From NCBI GenBank assembly GCA_043820265.1, contig JBDREA010000129.1, positions 1-20,632 on the forward strand: a stretch of 20,632 bases of DNA. Reading direction: 5' to 3'. Below, piece after piece: positions 1 to 7,274 of the stretch (within the stretch, counting starts at the first letter, position 1; each line of letters begins with the position of its first letter). Under the pieces are notes generated by a model, which worked only from the letters and a program-made list of their open reading frames with translations, was not told where the DNA came from and ran no database searches. The DNA is from JBDREA01 sp043820265 (GTDB lineage: Archaea > Altiarchaeota > Altiarchaeia > IMC4 > JBDREA01). Made by a program: the position numbers and the translations under genes.

Positions 1-1
1 G

Positions 2-349
2 ATAGTAAAGCAATTTGGAGAAAAGGACATCACTGTGGTCGTCAAGGGTGGCCCAATCATCAATGATGCAACAATCGAGGACGCTAAGGATGTGGGCATT
101 GATAAAATTGTGAAACTTGACATTGTCGGAAACGGGAAGCAGAATACCGGGCCTGAGAGAAACGACCCCGAGTTTATATCAAAATTAAGGTCCGTAGATC
201 TTGTGATCTCTAAGGGGCAGGGCAACTTCGAAGCCCTCTCCGAGGAAGACTATATCTATTTCTTGTTGCTAGCCAAATGTCAGCTGGTAGCAAGAGAACT
301 CAAAGTCCCTCAAGGAAGCCTCATCCTAAAAGGAGGTGTTTCAAAGTGA
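2..349 (+). CDS. DUF89 / ARMT1-like damage-control phosphatase, C-terminal part
   Basis: The frame is open from the window edge, so the gene begins upstream and only about 115 C-terminal residues are seen. The stretch KGGPIINDATIEDAKDVGID, followed later by DLVISKGQGNFE and a final helix with AKCQLVARELKVPQGS, is typical of the DUF89 family. Characterised members are metal-dependent phosphatases that remove damaged or unwanted phosphometabolites; the substrate cannot be told here. An internal GTG at 35 could be mistaken for a start, but homology continues upstream of it. The stop TGA (347-349) overlaps the GTG start of the radical SAM gene, and that gene's Shine-Dalgarno sequence lies inside this one, so the two are probably co-transcribed and translationally coupled. 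Confidence 0.85.
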   Translation: MVKQFGEKDITVVVKGGPIINDATIEDAKDVGIDKIVKLDIVGNGKQNTGPERNDPEFISKLRSVDLVISKGQGNFEALSEEDYIYFLLLAKCQLVARELKVPQGSLILKGGVSK

Positions 350-1266
350 ATTATCTCTATGGGCCGGTTCCGTCACGAAGGCTGGGTTCTTCGCTGGGCG
401 TTGACCTTGTTCCCTGTAAAGTATGTTCTTTTGATTGCATATATTGCCAACTGGGAAGGACGACCAGAAAGACCTGCGAAAGAAAGGAGTATGTATCCAG
501 GGAAGGAGTAATAAAAGAAATCAGTGAATTTCTTGAGAGTGGCAATACATGTGACTATATAACCCTAGCTGGTTCTGGGGAACCTACTCTCCACTCAGGT
601 ATCGGAGACATAATACTGCAAGTCAAGAAATTGACAGATATTCCCGTGGCGGTAATCACAAATTCCTCGCTCCTCGGCAGCATTAAACTCAGGACTGAGT
701 TAAAGCAGGCAGATGTCGTATTACCGTCCCTCGATGCAACGAGTCAGACAGTCTTTGAAACGATCAACCGTCCTGCAGATGGGATAAGCTCAGAAAAGAT
801 GGTGTATTGGCTCTCTTCTTTTCGCAAGGGATTTGAGGGTAAACTGTGGCTTGAAGTATTGATGGTGAGGGGAGTAAATGATTCTCCCGAGGAGTTAATG
901 GGATTAAAGCAGGCAATCAAAGATATTCGTCCAGACAAAGTTCACATTAACACTGTAACTAGGCCTTCTTGCGAGTTCTATGCTCAGCCACTAAACCAAG
1001 TTGAGTTGTCTCAAATAGCTGAAGTCCTTGGAGGAGAAGTAATTGCTGATTCAAATAGATCCACTTTATCCAAAGTCTTAGATGATCAAAAAGAAGATCT
1101 AATCTCAAAGTTAATAGAAAGACGTCCCTGCACTCTCTTTGATATTTCCAATGCCCTTGGTTTACATGAAAATGAGGCTGTAAAATACATTAAATCGCTG
1201 GAAACGAGGGGAAAAATCAAATCGAGTTACAAGCAAGGTAAGAGATTCTACGGAGGTATTGTCTGA
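346..1266 (+). CDS. Radical SAM protein, COG0731-like, with C-terminal winged helix
   Basis: The protein has 306 residues. It opens with NYLYGPVPSRRLGSSLGVD, then the radical SAM CX3CX2C cluster C27/C31/C34 (CSFDCIYC) and a GSGEPTL motif near residue 80 that contributes to SAM binding. The last ~60 residues (LIERRPCTLFDISNALGL and onward) look like a winged helix. COG0731 proteins resemble the wyosine-synthesis enzyme TYW1, but these short versions are mostly uncharacterised and the substrate is unknown. GTG 346 is chosen because AAAGGAGGTG (329-338) lies 7-8 nt before it and family similarity starts there; the frame extends upstream to 277 without homology. Its end overlaps the next ATG (TGATG), tying it to the ferredoxin-MinD ATPase. 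Confidence 0.9.
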   Translation: MNYLYGPVPSRRLGSSLGVDLVPCKVCSFDCIYCQLGRTTRKTCERKEYVSREGVIKEISEFLESGNTCDYITLAGSGEPTLHSGIGDIILQVKKLTDIPVAVITNSSLLGSIKLRTELKQADVVLPSLDATSQTVFETINRPADGISSEKMVYWLSSFRKGFEGKLWLEVLMVRGVNDSPEELMGLKQAIKDIRPDKVHINTVTRPSCEFYAQPLNQVELSQIAEVLGGEVIADSNRSTLSKVLDDQKEDLISKLIERRPCTLFDISNALGLHENEAVKYIKSLETRGKIKSSYKQGKRFYGGIV

Positions 1267-2099
1267 TGATTGTCTCGATCGCAAGCGGTAAGGGAGGTAC
1301 TGGTAAAACGACGATTGCTGTCAATCTGGCCTTGTCTTTGGGAAACGTCCAACTTCTTGACTGTGATGTTGAGGAACCCAACTGTCACCTCTTCCTCAAT
1401 CCAACCCTAGATAAGAAAGAGGATGTCACTGTCAAGGTTCCTAAAATTGACAAGGAGGTGTGTGATTTCTGTGGCAAATGTGCACACTTTTGCCAGTATA
1501 ATGCTTTAGCGGTCGCTGGAGAATCCATTTTGGTGTTTCCAGAACTATGTCACAGCTGCGGAGGTTGTATGATAGTATGCCCTCACGATGCCATCACTGA
1601 AGAATCTCGAGTGATCGGCGTAGTTGAATCAGGAAGAAAAGATGGCATTGATTTCTCTCATGGAAAACTCAATATCGGAGAAGCGCGGGCAACACCCATT
1701 ATCGCCGCCGTAAGAGCCAAAGTCGATAAGGGGTTTGACTGCATCATTGATGCCCCTCCTGGTACATCCTGTGCTGTAATTGAGTCAGTGAAAAAGACAG
1801 ACTATTGTGTGCTCGTCACAGAGCCCACCCCTTTTGGCCTCCATGATTTGAAGCTTGCGGTGGGTTTAATGGAAACTCTTAGAATCCCACACGGAGTCAT
1901 CATCAACCGTGACGGAATAGGAGACCAGAAAGTAGAAGAATATTGTGAAGATAAGGACATACCTGTACTCATGAAGATTCCCGATGAACACCTCATCGCC
2001 GAACTTTACTCTCGAGGCATTCCTTTCACTGAGGAGCTTCACGAATACAGGTTCATGTTTCGAGACATGTTTAAAAAAATTAAAGAGGATATGACATGA
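1266..2099 (+). CDS. MinD-type P-loop ATPase with inserted 2[4Fe-4S] ferredoxin domain (first copy)
   Basis: The protein has 277 residues. A deviant Walker A motif GKGGTGKT (8-15) is followed by LLDCDVEEPN, the ParA/MinD pattern. A ferredoxin insert carries two clusters of cysteines, C66/C69/C72/C76 and C95/C98/C101/C105, each closing with a bacterial-ferredoxin-like CP or CQ. After the insert come the Walker B-like DCIIDAPPGT and the LVTEPTPFGLHDL segment. This is the COG1149 family, which often occurs as tandem or nearby pairs in anaerobes; the proposed role is ATP-linked Fe-S or electron delivery, not proven. GGAGGT upstream and the 1-nt shared A with the radical SAM stop show coupling. 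A paralogue lies at 4871. Confidence 0.92.
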   Translation: MIVSIASGKGGTGKTTIAVNLALSLGNVQLLDCDVEEPNCHLFLNPTLDKKEDVTVKVPKIDKEVCDFCGKCAHFCQYNALAVAGESILVFPELCHSCGGCMIVCPHDAITEESRVIGVVESGRKDGIDFSHGKLNIGEARATPIIAAVRAKVDKGFDCIIDAPPGTSCAVIESVKKTDYCVLVTEPTPFGLHDLKLAVGLMETLRIPHGVIINRDGIGDQKVEEYCEDKDIPVLMKIPDEHLIAELYSRGIPFTEELHEYRFMFRDMFKKIKEDMT

Positions 2100-2899
2100 A
2101 AAGGAAGGCATGTATGTTGGTCTTCGTTTTTTTCCTAATGACATTTGTAAGTGCCAGTCAAGAAAACAAAACTTGTGTAATTTATTTCACAGGCATAGGT
2201 TGCCCGCATTGCGCGAAGACTGATCCCATAGTACTAGGAAAACTCCCCTTAGAACACATGGGGGATTTTGTCGTCATCGAATACGAGATCTACCAGCAAC
2301 AGGAGAATGCTCACGTCATGTACGATTATAACACAAAGGTCAATGCAGATCTCGGTGTCCCCCAGACAGTATTTGAGGAAGGGGACTGTGTTGTTGGTGA
2401 TAATCCAATCATCGAAAAAATTCCGCAATGTATCAAAAAACATCAAGGTGTTGGAGCTCGTTGCCAACTTTTAGATCAAGCAGTTTATTTTAACGAACTG
2501 GATGTAACTAAGCTTCCAGGAAGCCCAAATATATGGGTCGGAGACAGGATACTAATTAAAAAAGGGGATTCGACAATCGATAGTAGGGTGCTCTTGGATA
2601 TTTTTCTTGCTGATGATATTGAGGGTCAGATAGGGAAGACCGAAGAAGCTCGTATAATCCCTGCCGAGTCTGTTCCCCTTTCCGGTAGTGAAGTCTCATT
2701 TAGCAAGGCCGCTGAACTTGAGGGGTGGATTATCCAGTGGGGACGAACTATGGAAAACACCTCTCAAACTGAAAACTCAAAATCCACACCGGGAAGCGGA
2801 TCAGGTATGCCAATGAATCCCATTATGCTTCTAATCGTCGCGTTCGGATTTGTTTTGGGATTAGGAATAGTGAAAAAATTGAGAGGTGGCACAAAATGA
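2096..2899 (+). CDS. Exported thioredoxin-like protein with CPHC site and C-terminal membrane anchor
   Basis: The protein has 267 residues. A cleavable-looking signal peptide (residues 1-20, hydrophobic core MLVFVFFLMTFVSA) leads into CVIYFTGIGCPHCAKTDP, a thioredoxin-fold strand with active-site cysteines C36/C39. Further cysteines lie around residues 98, 112 and 123. A hydrophilic Ser/Gly-rich linker precedes a single membrane helix (NPIMLLIVAFGFVLGLGIV) and a basic tail, so the catalytic domain should face outside. ATG overlaps the preceding stop (ATGA) and GAGGA lies just upstream. It overlaps the CcdA-type gene at its end (ATGA), and CcdA proteins pass electrons from cytoplasmic thioredoxin to such surface thiol proteins. 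The substrate is unknown. Confidence 0.82.
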   Translation: MKRKACMLVFVFFLMTFVSASQENKTCVIYFTGIGCPHCAKTDPIVLGKLPLEHMGDFVVIEYEIYQQQENAHVMYDYNTKVNADLGVPQTVFEEGDCVVGDNPIIEKIPQCIKKHQGVGARCQLLDQAVYFNELDVTKLPGSPNIWVGDRILIKKGDSTIDSRVLLDIFLADDIEGQIGKTEEARIIPAESVPLSGSEVSFSKAAELEGWIIQWGRTMENTSQTENSKSTPGSGSGMPMNPIMLLIVAFGFVLGLGIVKKLRGGTK

Positions 2900-3597
2900 T
2901 AGAAGAACTGTCTATGAGTAAGATTATCGGACTTGCGTTAGTGGATGCAGTCAACCCGTGTGCGCTGGCAGTTTTGACGTTGATGTTGATTGCGATATTG
3001 ACTTATAATCCAAAAAACAAGCGTAATGTGCTTTATGCGGGACTATCGTTTACAGCATCTGTTTTCATCCTGTACCTGTTTTACGGTTTGGTGATCATCC
3101 GGTTCTTCCAGGTCATTGACGCCCTAACATCAATACGGCTTTGGCTATATCAGATACTTGGAATGGCTGCGGTCATCCTCGGCCTTTTGAACATCAAAGA
3201 CTTCCTCTGGTACAAAGAGGGGGGATTGATGACCGAGATGCCCATGTTCATGCGGCCTAAACTCAAGAAAATTATAAGTGGCGTCACCAGCCCGAAAGGA
3301 GCATTTGTCGTGGGAGCCTTTGTTACAGTATTCTTACTCCCCTGCACAATAGGGCCCTATGTCATCGCCGGAGGAATCCTCTCTACGATGGAGTTGCTGA
3401 AGACGATTCCCTGGCTAATGATTTACAACGCAATCTTCGTTTTCCCAATGATCGTGATCACCCTCCTAGTCTACGCTGGAATAGCTCACGTTGAGGACGT
3501 ATCCGGGTGGAAGGACAGAAACATCAAGTATCTGCACCTCATAGCGGGGCTCATCATGTTCCTCCTCGGTGTCGCGATGATCATGGGGTGGGTGTAA
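2896..3597 (+). CDS. CcdA / DsbD-core family transmembrane thiol-electron transporter
   Basis: The protein has 233 residues and about six hydrophobic helices. The two signature cysteines of the family are visible: DAVNPCALAVL (C22) in the first helix and FLLPCTIGPY (C150) in the fourth, placed symmetrically as in CcdA. The family moves reducing equivalents across the membrane by thiol-disulfide exchange, taking them from cytoplasmic thioredoxin. The neighbours fit this exactly: an exported CPHC protein immediately before it and a CGPC thioredoxin immediately after. The start ATG shares bases with the upstream stop and follows GAGGTGG. A cytochrome c maturation role is possible for the family, but no haem-related gene is beside it, so general extracytoplasmic thiol reduction is more likely. 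Confidence 0.92.
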   Translation: MIEELSMSKIIGLALVDAVNPCALAVLTLMLIAILTYNPKNKRNVLYAGLSFTASVFILYLFYGLVIIRFFQVIDALTSIRLWLYQILGMAAVILGLLNIKDFLWYKEGGLMTEMPMFMRPKLKKIISGVTSPKGAFVVGAFVTVFLLPCTIGPYVIAGGILSTMELLKTIPWLMIYNAIFVFPMIVITLLVYAGIAHVEDVSGWKDRNIKYLHLIAGLIMFLLGVAMIMGWV

Positions 3598-3620
3598 GAA
3601 GGAATTAGAGCTTGAGAAAG

Positions 3621-4019
3621 ATGGATGAACTGGAGGAGATAAGAAAGATGAGGATGAATGAATTGATGGAAAAACAGATGAAAAAAACAGTGGATAAACC
3701 TGTTGATGTGACAGATGGAACACTTGACGATTTGGTGTCAAAGAATCCATTGGTTGTGGTGGACTGTTGGGCTCCATGGTGTGGGCCATGTAATGCGATA
3801 GCCCCCGTCATCGAGGAGTTGGCAAAAGATTACGCAGGTAAAATAGTGTTTGGGAAACTCAACGTTGACGAAAACCGAGACACTGCCTCCAAGTATGGGA
3901 TAAGGGGAATTCCATTGCTGCTGGTATTCAAGGGGGGGAGACTAGTCGACCAATTAGTTGGAGCTAAGCCCCGCCAGATTCTTGAAGCTGAGATAACCAA
4001 GCACTTAGACAAAAAATAA
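3621..4019 (+). CDS. Thioredoxin
   Basis: The protein has 132 residues: a charged helical N-terminal extension (about residues 1-28) and a complete thioredoxin domain. The active site is WAPWCGPC with C54/C57, and the cis-proline loop GIRGIPLLLVF is intact. No signal peptide, so it is cytoplasmic and the natural electron donor for the CcdA protein encoded 23 bp upstream. The start is uncertain by three codons: TTG 3612 has a better-spaced GAAGGA (3598-3603), while ATG 3621 gives the MDELEEIRK start that looks more natural. The gene is followed after 2 nt by the glutaredoxin-like gene. Confidence 0.93.
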   Translation: MDELEEIRKMRMNELMEKQMKKTVDKPVDVTDGTLDDLVSKNPLVVVDCWAPWCGPCNAIAPVIEELAKDYAGKIVFGKLNVDENRDTASKYGIRGIPLLLVFKGGRLVDQLVGAKPRQILEAEITKHLDKK

Positions 4020-4021
4020 AA

Positions 4022-4384
4022 ATGGCAGAATTGAAGATTGAAGTGTTCACTAATCCTAGATGCCCCCACTGCCCCTCTGCGGTGAAAGCCACAAAGGAAT
4101 TGCTGCGGGAAAACAAAAAACTCAAGGAGAGAGTAAAGTGGTCTGAGTTGAGCACTGCCACGTCCAAGGGCAGAAAGAAGGCCACCACATATGGGATACG
4201 AAGCGTTCCCACCATAGTCCTCACCGACAAAAACGGGGAAAAAGGCGCAATCGCCGGAGCGCCATCTCAGAGAAAGTACTTGGAAACCGTCTATAAGATG
4301 CTGGGAGAGGAGCCACCAGAAGAGATAACAGAAGAAGGGAAAAAGGAAGGAAAACCAGGATTGCTAGAAAGATTATTTGGATGA
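4022..4384 (+). CDS. Glutaredoxin/thioredoxin-like protein with CPHC site
   Basis: The protein has 120 residues. The first strand IEVFTNPRCPHCPSAVKAT carries the redox pair C14/C17 with a third cysteine-free helix following. The segment YGIRSVPTIVLTDKNG supplies the cis-proline strand of a thioredoxin fold. The last ~25 residues are a charged Glu/Lys-rich tail ending in LLERLFG. It has no signal peptide. It resembles the small archaeal glutaredoxin-like oxidoreductases. As the third CXXC protein in the run it may be an alternative donor or acceptor in the relay. No clear Shine-Dalgarno sequence is seen; it starts 2 nt after the thioredoxin stop and overlaps the TrmO start by 4 nt. Confidence 0.85.
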   Translation: MAELKIEVFTNPRCPHCPSAVKATKELLRENKKLKERVKWSELSTATSKGRKKATTYGIRSVPTIVLTDKNGEKGAIAGAPSQRKYLETVYKMLGEEPPEEITEEGKKEGKPGLLERLFG

Positions 4385-4866
4385 AGATGAAAAACACACA
4401 AACAATTAAACCAATTGGAGTCATACACACTCCCTTCAAGGATAACGATCGCATACCCATTCAAGGAGGACTGGCCCAAAAAATAAAGGGGCAGATTGAA
4501 GTGTTCCCTGAATACGCTCTGGGCCTAAAAGATGTTGAGGGATTCAGTCATATCATCCTCCTCTATGTTTTTCACAAATCGAAAGACTACAATTTATTGG
4601 CTAAACCATTCCTCGACGACCAGCTCCGCGGAGTATTTGCCATCAGAACCCCTCACCGCCCCAATCCTATAGGTTTGACCATCGTGAAGTTGGAGTGGCT
4701 TGAGGGAAATATCCTCCACGTTTCGGGAATGGACATGATCGACGGCACACCTCTACTCGACATCAAACCATATGTCCCCGAATTTGATGCTAAAGAAAAT
4801 GTCGAGATTGGATGGCTGAAAGATAAACGAGAACGAATGCATCACACCTTCAATAAACTCACTTAG
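4381..4866 (+). CDS. trmO: TrmO-type tRNA (t6A37) N6-methyltransferase, TsaA/UPF0066 family
   Basis: The protein has 161 residues, close to a single TrmO domain. It begins IKPIGVIHTPF and contains GLKDVEGFSHIILLY, RGVFAIRTPHRPNPIGLTIV and DGTPLLDIKPYVPEFD, which are the conserved blocks of this SAM-dependent family (Escherichia coli TrmO methylates N6-threonylcarbamoyladenosine 37 of tRNA-Thr). Archaeal members include some with other proposed tRNA roles, so the exact nucleotide target is inferred. ATG 4381 overlaps the upstream stop; ATG 4387 is an alternative start. Its place inside a redox run has no obvious functional reason beyond co-transcription. Confidence 0.92.
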   Translation: MKMKNTQTIKPIGVIHTPFKDNDRIPIQGGLAQKIKGQIEVFPEYALGLKDVEGFSHIILLYVFHKSKDYNLLAKPFLDDQLRGVFAIRTPHRPNPIGLTIVKLEWLEGNILHVSGMDMIDGTPLLDIKPYVPEFDAKENVEIGWLKDKRERMHHTFNKLT

Positions 4867-4870
4867 AACC

Positions 4871-5731
4871 ATGAAGCAAATCACAGTCATCAGCGGGAAA
4901 GGGGGCACAGGTAAGACTAGCCTCGTTGGTGCCTTCGCAGCATTAGCAATAAATAAAGTATTGGCTGACTGCGATGTCGATGCATCAGACCTGCACCTAC
5001 TCCTAAACCCTACAGTGCAACAAACCGAAGACTTCACGGCATTGAAGACTGCAGTCATTGACCACGAAAAATGCATACATTGTGGTAAATGCATTAATGT
5101 GTGTCGGTTCGATGCAATCTCTGATTTTATCGTTGATAGATATTCTTGCGAGGGTTGTGGTAGCTGTCAACTGGTATGTCCTGAGAAAGCAATTAAGCTA
5201 GAGGAAAATGTTGCAGGAAAGTCCTACATCTCAGACACCCGTTTCGGACCGCTCTGCCACGCTCGCCTCTTTCCAGGAGAAGATGCCTCAGGAAAACTCG
5301 TCGCCTTCGTAAGAAACAACGCAAAGAAAGTGGCAGAAAAAAAAGGACTTGACAGGGTTATAATCGACGGCTCTCCAGGTATCGGCTGTCCAGTAATAGC
5401 AAGTATCGGGGGAACAGACCTAACCCTCATTGTAACAGAACCAACAGTATCCGGTATCCATGACTTAGAAAGGATATTGGGAGTTACAGCACACTTCAAG
5501 GTCCCAGCCGTAGTCGTCGTGAACAAGTTCGACATCAACCCCGATAAGACCAGAGAAATCGAGAACTACTGTAATAAAGAGGGCGTCGACGTTTTTGCAA
5601 AGATACCTTATGACCCCGATTTCACCAAAGCAATGGTAGCGGAAAAGACGATAATCGAATACCAGGATAACAGGACATCAGATGAAATCAAGTATCTTTG
5701 GGGAAAAATAAAAGGGAGATTAGATGGATAA
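4871..5731 (+). CDS. MinD-type P-loop ATPase with inserted 2[4Fe-4S] ferredoxin domain (second copy)
   Basis: The protein has 286 residues. Walker A GKGGTGKT (9-16), LADCDVDASDLHLLLNP, ferredoxin cysteines C68/C71/C74/C78 and C93/C96/C99/C103, then VIIDGSPGIGCPV and LIVTEPTVSGIHDLERI. It has the same architecture as the ATPase at 1266, but the two have diverged strongly outside the motifs, so this is an old paralogue pair and not a recent duplication. COG1149 proteins commonly occur as such pairs and could act as a heterodimer (inference). The start lies 4 nt after the TrmO stop and the end overlaps the next lipoprotein gene by 8 nt, so it belongs to the same transcription unit. Confidence 0.92.
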   Translation: MKQITVISGKGGTGKTSLVGAFAALAINKVLADCDVDASDLHLLLNPTVQQTEDFTALKTAVIDHEKCIHCGKCINVCRFDAISDFIVDRYSCEGCGSCQLVCPEKAIKLEENVAGKSYISDTRFGPLCHARLFPGEDASGKLVAFVRNNAKKVAEKKGLDRVIIDGSPGIGCPVIASIGGTDLTLIVTEPTVSGIHDLERILGVTAHFKVPAVVVVNKFDINPDKTREIENYCNKEGVDVFAKIPYDPDFTKAMVAEKTIIEYQDNRTSDEIKYLWGKIKGRLDG

Positions 5732-6134
5732 GATCGGAAGAATAACAATCATCCTTATCCTGCAGGTAGTTATATCGAGTGTGGGATGTATCGGATCAGA
5801 ACCAGTACGCGCACAAACCACGCCTATGATCGACGTTTCTATAATAACAACATATTCGTCCACAACCTCAGCTTCGTCATCAACCACATCTTCGACCTCA
5901 TCCACCTTGAGCCTTGCAACAACCTCGTCGACCACAAGCAGTACAACCTCAAGCACTTCCACAACCTCATCAACGACAACCTCAATCATCGGAAAACAGA
6001 TCTCCTGTAGGGATGTACGAAACCCCAGTCCAAGCACATGTAGAAACGCCCTATGCGAATCAGGAGGAGAATGTACTTACATGCCACCAGGAGGAGGATG
6101 CTGTGGTATGCCGCCGATATGCAGATGTAAATAA
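5724..6134 (+). CDS. Small lipoprotein with Ser/Thr stalk and Cys-rich C-terminus
   Basis: The protein has 136 residues. A hydrophobic signal (about 7-21) ends in SSVGC, a lipobox-like site that would leave a lipid-modified cysteine. Next comes a stalk of about 55 residues made almost only of Ser and Thr, likely O-glycosylated and extended. The last ~45 residues hold nine cysteines, including a GGGCC and a closing CRC, typical of a small disulfide-knitted or metal-binding domain. No family is recognised. The start overlaps the end of the second ferredoxin-MinD gene by 8 nt, so it sits at the end of the redox run and may be a target of that relay. Confidence 0.7.
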   Translation: MDKIGRITIILILQVVISSVGCIGSEPVRAQTTPMIDVSIITTYSSTTSASSSTTSSTSSTLSLATTSSTTSSTTSSTSTTSSTTTSIIGKQISCRDVRNPSPSTCRNALCESGGECTYMPPGGGCCGMPPICRCK

Positions 6135-6202
6135 CAAAAAATCAAGATACTCCGAAAACGAAACAATAGTTGAGGGAAAGACGGAAATCAAATAGGGGGA
6201 AA

Positions 6203-6256
6203 ATGAACGTAGAGGCTAGATTAAAAATATCTCGGGAGACCTCCAAGAGAGTCTAA
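6203..6256 (+). CDS. Possible 17-codon leader ORF before the second lipoprotein
   Basis: A tiny frame encodes MNVEARLKISRETSKRV. It starts just after AGGGGGAAA and stops with TAA one base before the ATG of the lipoprotein gene at 6258. The close end-to-start spacing would permit translational coupling. There is no conservation evidence, and the purine run is very close to its ATG, so it may be chance. Confidence 0.15.
   Translation: MNVEARLKISRETSKRV
6221..6230 (+). promoter_or_regulatory. TATA-like box before the second lipoprotein gene
   Basis: TTAAAAATAT lies about 32 bp before the ATG at 6258, which would give a leader of a few bases. It suggests this gene can be transcribed apart from the upstream run, from which it is separated by 123 bp. 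Confidence 0.35.
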
Positions 6257-6257
6257 C

Positions 6258-6887
6258 ATGAAGGCCTCCAATATCCTGGTTGTGAATTCAATCATCTTGA
6301 TGACTGTTTTGACTTGCGGGTGCACTCAACTAGAAAAGATACTAACTCCAACTACAAGCACATCAAGCATCCACCACCCACATCCAATTTCAAAACCCAC
6401 AATTGAAGAACCAACTTCAACATCAACAATCATTCCAGCCACTACTTTAACGAGTACAGTTTTGTCCACATCAACATCTATAACTCCTGTTTTCACCACC
6501 ACTACCCCCACTAATCCTCTTGTTATCTCTTGCCCGGAAAATGGCGGTGTCCTTTACGTCACTGAAGAAACACAAGGATTCGATGTCGTCGTCGAAAACC
6601 TTGGCAGGGACAGTTACATATCTCTCTCAGTTGTAGTATCTGTTGAGGGCGAGAAGGAATTGGAGGTTTTTCCTAAGTTGTTCCATCTCAACGCACATGG
6701 AAACCAAACCCTCAATGTCGAATTGAGCCCGGAGATGGTCTCCACGGGAGACACGATAGTATTCAATCTGAAAGGCTTTGACGAGGAGTTAAAAGTAATA
6801 GTCAAAAAAACAATCCTATCAACAAATATCTGCCACACAGACACGGGAGGAAGGACTAACAACGGGGAAAAACATTGTCTATGTTGA
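6258..6887 (+). CDS. Lipoprotein with Thr/Ser-rich linker and beta-sandwich-like domain
   Basis: The protein has 209 residues. The signal peptide ends in VLTCGCTQ, a lipobox-like site. A Thr/Ser/Pro-rich linker (about 30-90) follows. The segment after it (LVISCPENGGVLYVTEETQG to about residue 190) alternates hydrophobic and polar residues with DVVVENLGRDSYISLSVVV and NQTLNVELSPEM, reminiscent of an Ig/CARDB-like beta sandwich of archaeal surface proteins. The C-terminal tail adds cysteines ending in HCLC. No named family is assigned. The pairing with the preceding stalked lipoprotein suggests a shared surface location. Confidence 0.7.
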   Translation: MKASNILVVNSIILMTVLTCGCTQLEKILTPTTSTSSIHHPHPISKPTIEEPTSTSTIIPATTLTSTVLSTSTSITPVFTTTTPTNPLVISCPENGGVLYVTEETQGFDVVVENLGRDSYISLSVVVSVEGEKELEVFPKLFHLNAHGNQTLNVELSPEMVSTGDTIVFNLKGFDEELKVIVKKTILSTNICHTDTGGRTNNGEKHCLC

Positions 6888-6902
6888 ATAATAAAAAAAG
6901 GT

Positions 6903-7034
6903 ATGTCAATGAACGACTGTAAAATCGCAGACAAGTATTTCGTGAATGGAACGAAGAAGCTGTTTAGCCTGACAAAGACAAAAATTTGGGCCCGACGCCC
7001 ATGTACCACCAGGTGCAACATCCTAAAACGCTAG
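6903..7034 (+). CDS. Possible 43-aa basic protein
   Basis: The frame MSMNDCKIADKYFVNGTKKL and onward gives a short basic product with three cysteines, starting after an A-rich AAAAAAAGGT. There is no recognised domain. The frame overlaps the 13-bp match to the 3' end of tRNA-Lys (6985-6997), so it could equally be an accidental frame over an integration scar. Confidence 0.2.
   Translation: MSMNDCKIADKYFVNGTKKLFSLTKTKIWARRPCTTRCNILKR
6985..6997. repeat. 13-bp copy of the tRNA-Lys 3' end
   Basis: TTTGGGCCCGACG is identical to 11726-11738, which spans the discriminator base, the 3' acceptor strand and the first T-stem bases of tRNA-Lys, in the same orientation. It is short for an attachment site and could be chance. 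Confidence 0.35.
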
Positions 7035-7213
7035 AATGTTACATATATTTCTTTTCTTTTTAATATATTGGATCCTCGAGGAAGTCTTCTTTTTAAGCTA
7101 GAAAATGACTACTCAACACAGATTTTTGGATGTATCTGCATGAGAAGATACCTATCTAGCTACTTCAAATCAATTATCAAGAAAAAGTCTCGTGAGAAAG
7201 ACAACTGAACTAG

Positions 7214-7242
7214 ACCCACTTAATCTTTTGTTCTTAGTGGGT
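7214..7242 (+). terminator. Inverted repeat ACCCACT/AGTGGGT followed by a T-rich run
   Basis: Seven-base arms at 7214-7220 and 7236-7242, with an extra AA/TT pair across a bulge, are followed by TATTTTATTATTGTCTTT. It could end transcription from upstream. It also sits immediately before the TATA-like box of the regulator gene at 7275, so it could instead be an operator for that regulator. Confidence 0.4.
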
Positions 7243-7254
7243 TATTTTATTATT
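7242..7254 (+). promoter_or_regulatory. TATA-like box of the HTH regulator gene
   Basis: TTATTTTATTATT is centred about 27 bp before ATG 7275. That spacing places the transcription start at or next to the start codon, consistent with a leaderless message and with the absence of a Shine-Dalgarno sequence. Confidence 0.45.
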
Positions 7255-7274
7255 GTCTTTCCCAATTCCCTTTG

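Larger units (their letters stand above)
6888..7274. other. 387-bp intergenic region with inverted repeats
   Basis: No convincing gene is seen apart from a doubtful 43-aa frame. The region holds the 13-bp tRNA-Lys 3'-end match (6985-6997), an AT-rich run with TTTTTAATATATTGG near 7055-7070, a small hairpin GTATCT/AGATAC (7132-7137 with 7146-7151), and the ACCCACT/AGTGGGT inverted repeat directly before the likely promoter of the HTH regulator. Confidence 0.5.

Noticed and set aside
3466..3811. Two - strand frames over the thioredoxin start
   Set aside because: They lie antisense to the CcdA and thioredoxin genes, both well supported, and show Ser/His-rich shadow composition.
5914..6195. A 93-codon frame overlapping the first stalked lipoprotein
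   Set aside because: It is the shifted reading of the Ser/Thr repeats and Cys-rich end; the lipoprotein frame has signal, lipobox and coupling.
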